Assembly (NCBI GenBank): GCA_022825705.1
Contig: JAJDWH010000043.1
Location: 186,001 to 250,000 of the forward strand
Length of the DNA stretch: 64,000 nucleotides
Direction: 5' to 3'
From: Alphaproteobacteria bacterium
GTDB lineage: Bacteria; Pseudomonadota; Alphaproteobacteria; TMED109
Numbering within the stretch: position 1 is the first letter of the stretch; each line of letters begins with the position of its first letter. The notes beneath the pieces are model-generated. The model was not told the origin of the DNA and did no database searches. It saw only the letters and a list, made by a program, of their open reading frames with translations. A program made the position numbers and the translations under genes. This document shows, one piece after another, positions 63,598 to 64,000 of the stretch.

Positions 63598-64000
63598 TCA
63601 CGCGACGCCGCCCGGACGGCGCAGCAGGCTCGCAAACATCTGGAATTCCTTCGCCCTCAACGACGTCCGGCGCCATGCGAGTCCGATCTGTCGCGACGCG
63701 GGCGCGGCCAGCCGGGAGAGGGAGATGTCCGCTCCCAGCGCGATCCGGGCGTCGACCGCGAGCCGGGGCACCAGGGTGACGCCGATGCCCGCCGCCACCA
63801 TCTGAACCAGCGTGTGCAGGCTGCTCGCTTCGAACTGCGCCCGCGCCCTCCGGTCGCCGAGCCGGCAGGCATCGAGCGCGTGGCCGCGCAGACAGTGGCC
63901 CTCCTCCAGCAGCAGGAGCCGTTCGCCGGCAAGCGCGTCGAGCGACACCTCGCGCGCGTCGGCAAGCCCGTGGGCGCGGTCACAGGCGAACAGGAACTCG
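63598..64000 (-). CDS. OxyR-like LysR regulator, C-terminal part, cut by window edge
   Basis: The open frame continues to the right edge, so the DNA-binding N terminus is outside. The visible part reads FLFACDRAHGLADAREVSLD, then LLLLEEGHCLRGHALDAC and LHTLVQMVAAGIGVTLVPRL. The GHCLR...C pair corresponds to the peroxide-sensing Cys199/Cys208 of OxyR. It is therefore likely a hydrogen-peroxide-responsive activator. It is convergent with the antiporter gene. Confidence 0.85.
   Translation of the reverse strand, partial: EFLFACDRAHGLADAREVSLDALAGERLLLLEEGHCLRGHALDACRLGDRRARAQFEASSLHTLVQMVAAGIGVTLVPRLAVDARIALGADISLSRLAAPASRQIGLAWRRTSLRAKEFQMFASLLRRPGGVA

Overview
The window looks like a GC-rich alphaproteobacterial chromosome, probably Rhodospirillales-like. 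Pointers are an alphaproteobacterial-type ribosomal protein S21, a SUF regulator followed by sufBCDS-U-T-A, a CC0125/CC1285-family lipoprotein, CcrR-free cbb-style sugar genes (tkt-gap-pgk-fba), and an nsrR/nirK/nirV block. No 16S gene is present, so the placement is inference.

Positions 1-8.4 kb and 11.5-22.9 kb, together with short stretches near 32-33.6 kb and 48.6-49.3 kb, are accessory DNA. They hold a PARIS-like AriA/AriB defence pair at the left edge (visibly AT-richer than the rest), a DUF3883 protein, a membrane-protein/EEP-phosphodiesterase pair, and a dense set of toxin-antitoxin loci: hicB, MerR-DUF433/DUF5615, TumE/TumA, Xre-ImmA/PIN, AbiEi/AbiEii, VapBC45, Fic, and two vapBC. 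Much of it is decayed. Two broken copies of the 3' part of typA lie 5-7 kb from the intact gene. Several toxins are deleted or frameshifted while the partner antitoxin stays open. An AAA_14 ATPase gene ends in a nonsense codon and runs into an antitoxin remnant, and a short TOTE-conflict-system fragment survives.

Between these stretches lie conserved blocks. 9.4-11.2 kb: typA. 12.6-14.5 kb: an ABC-F ATPase. 18-21.5 kb: a coupled circularly permuted ATP-grasp / alpha-E / transglutaminase operon. 23-24.9 kb: an exported acetamidase-family enzyme with a TAXI-like periplasmic protein. 25.1-31.6 kb: a complete SUF iron-sulfur operon behind an Rrf2 regulator with an IscR-type-1-like operator. 33.9-38.3 kb: a DUF4864 protein, a PhyH dioxygenase, nsrR, nirV and nirK, with a good NsrR operator upstream of nirK.

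From 39 kb rightward the DNA is ordinary core genome: lipoprotein, AGCS symporter, D-aminoacyl-tRNA deacylase, cupin, the tkt-gap-pgk-fba-thiE operon, rpsU, a DUF218 protein, an RND efflux pair, a radical SAM-apaG-folE-trkH operon, tRNA-Gly(CCC), a tyrosine-phosphatase-like protein, hrcA, a sirtuin, a KefB/C-type antiporter, and an OxyR-like regulator cut by the right edge. Many adjacent genes share 1-11 bp stop/start overlaps, which supports the start choices given below.
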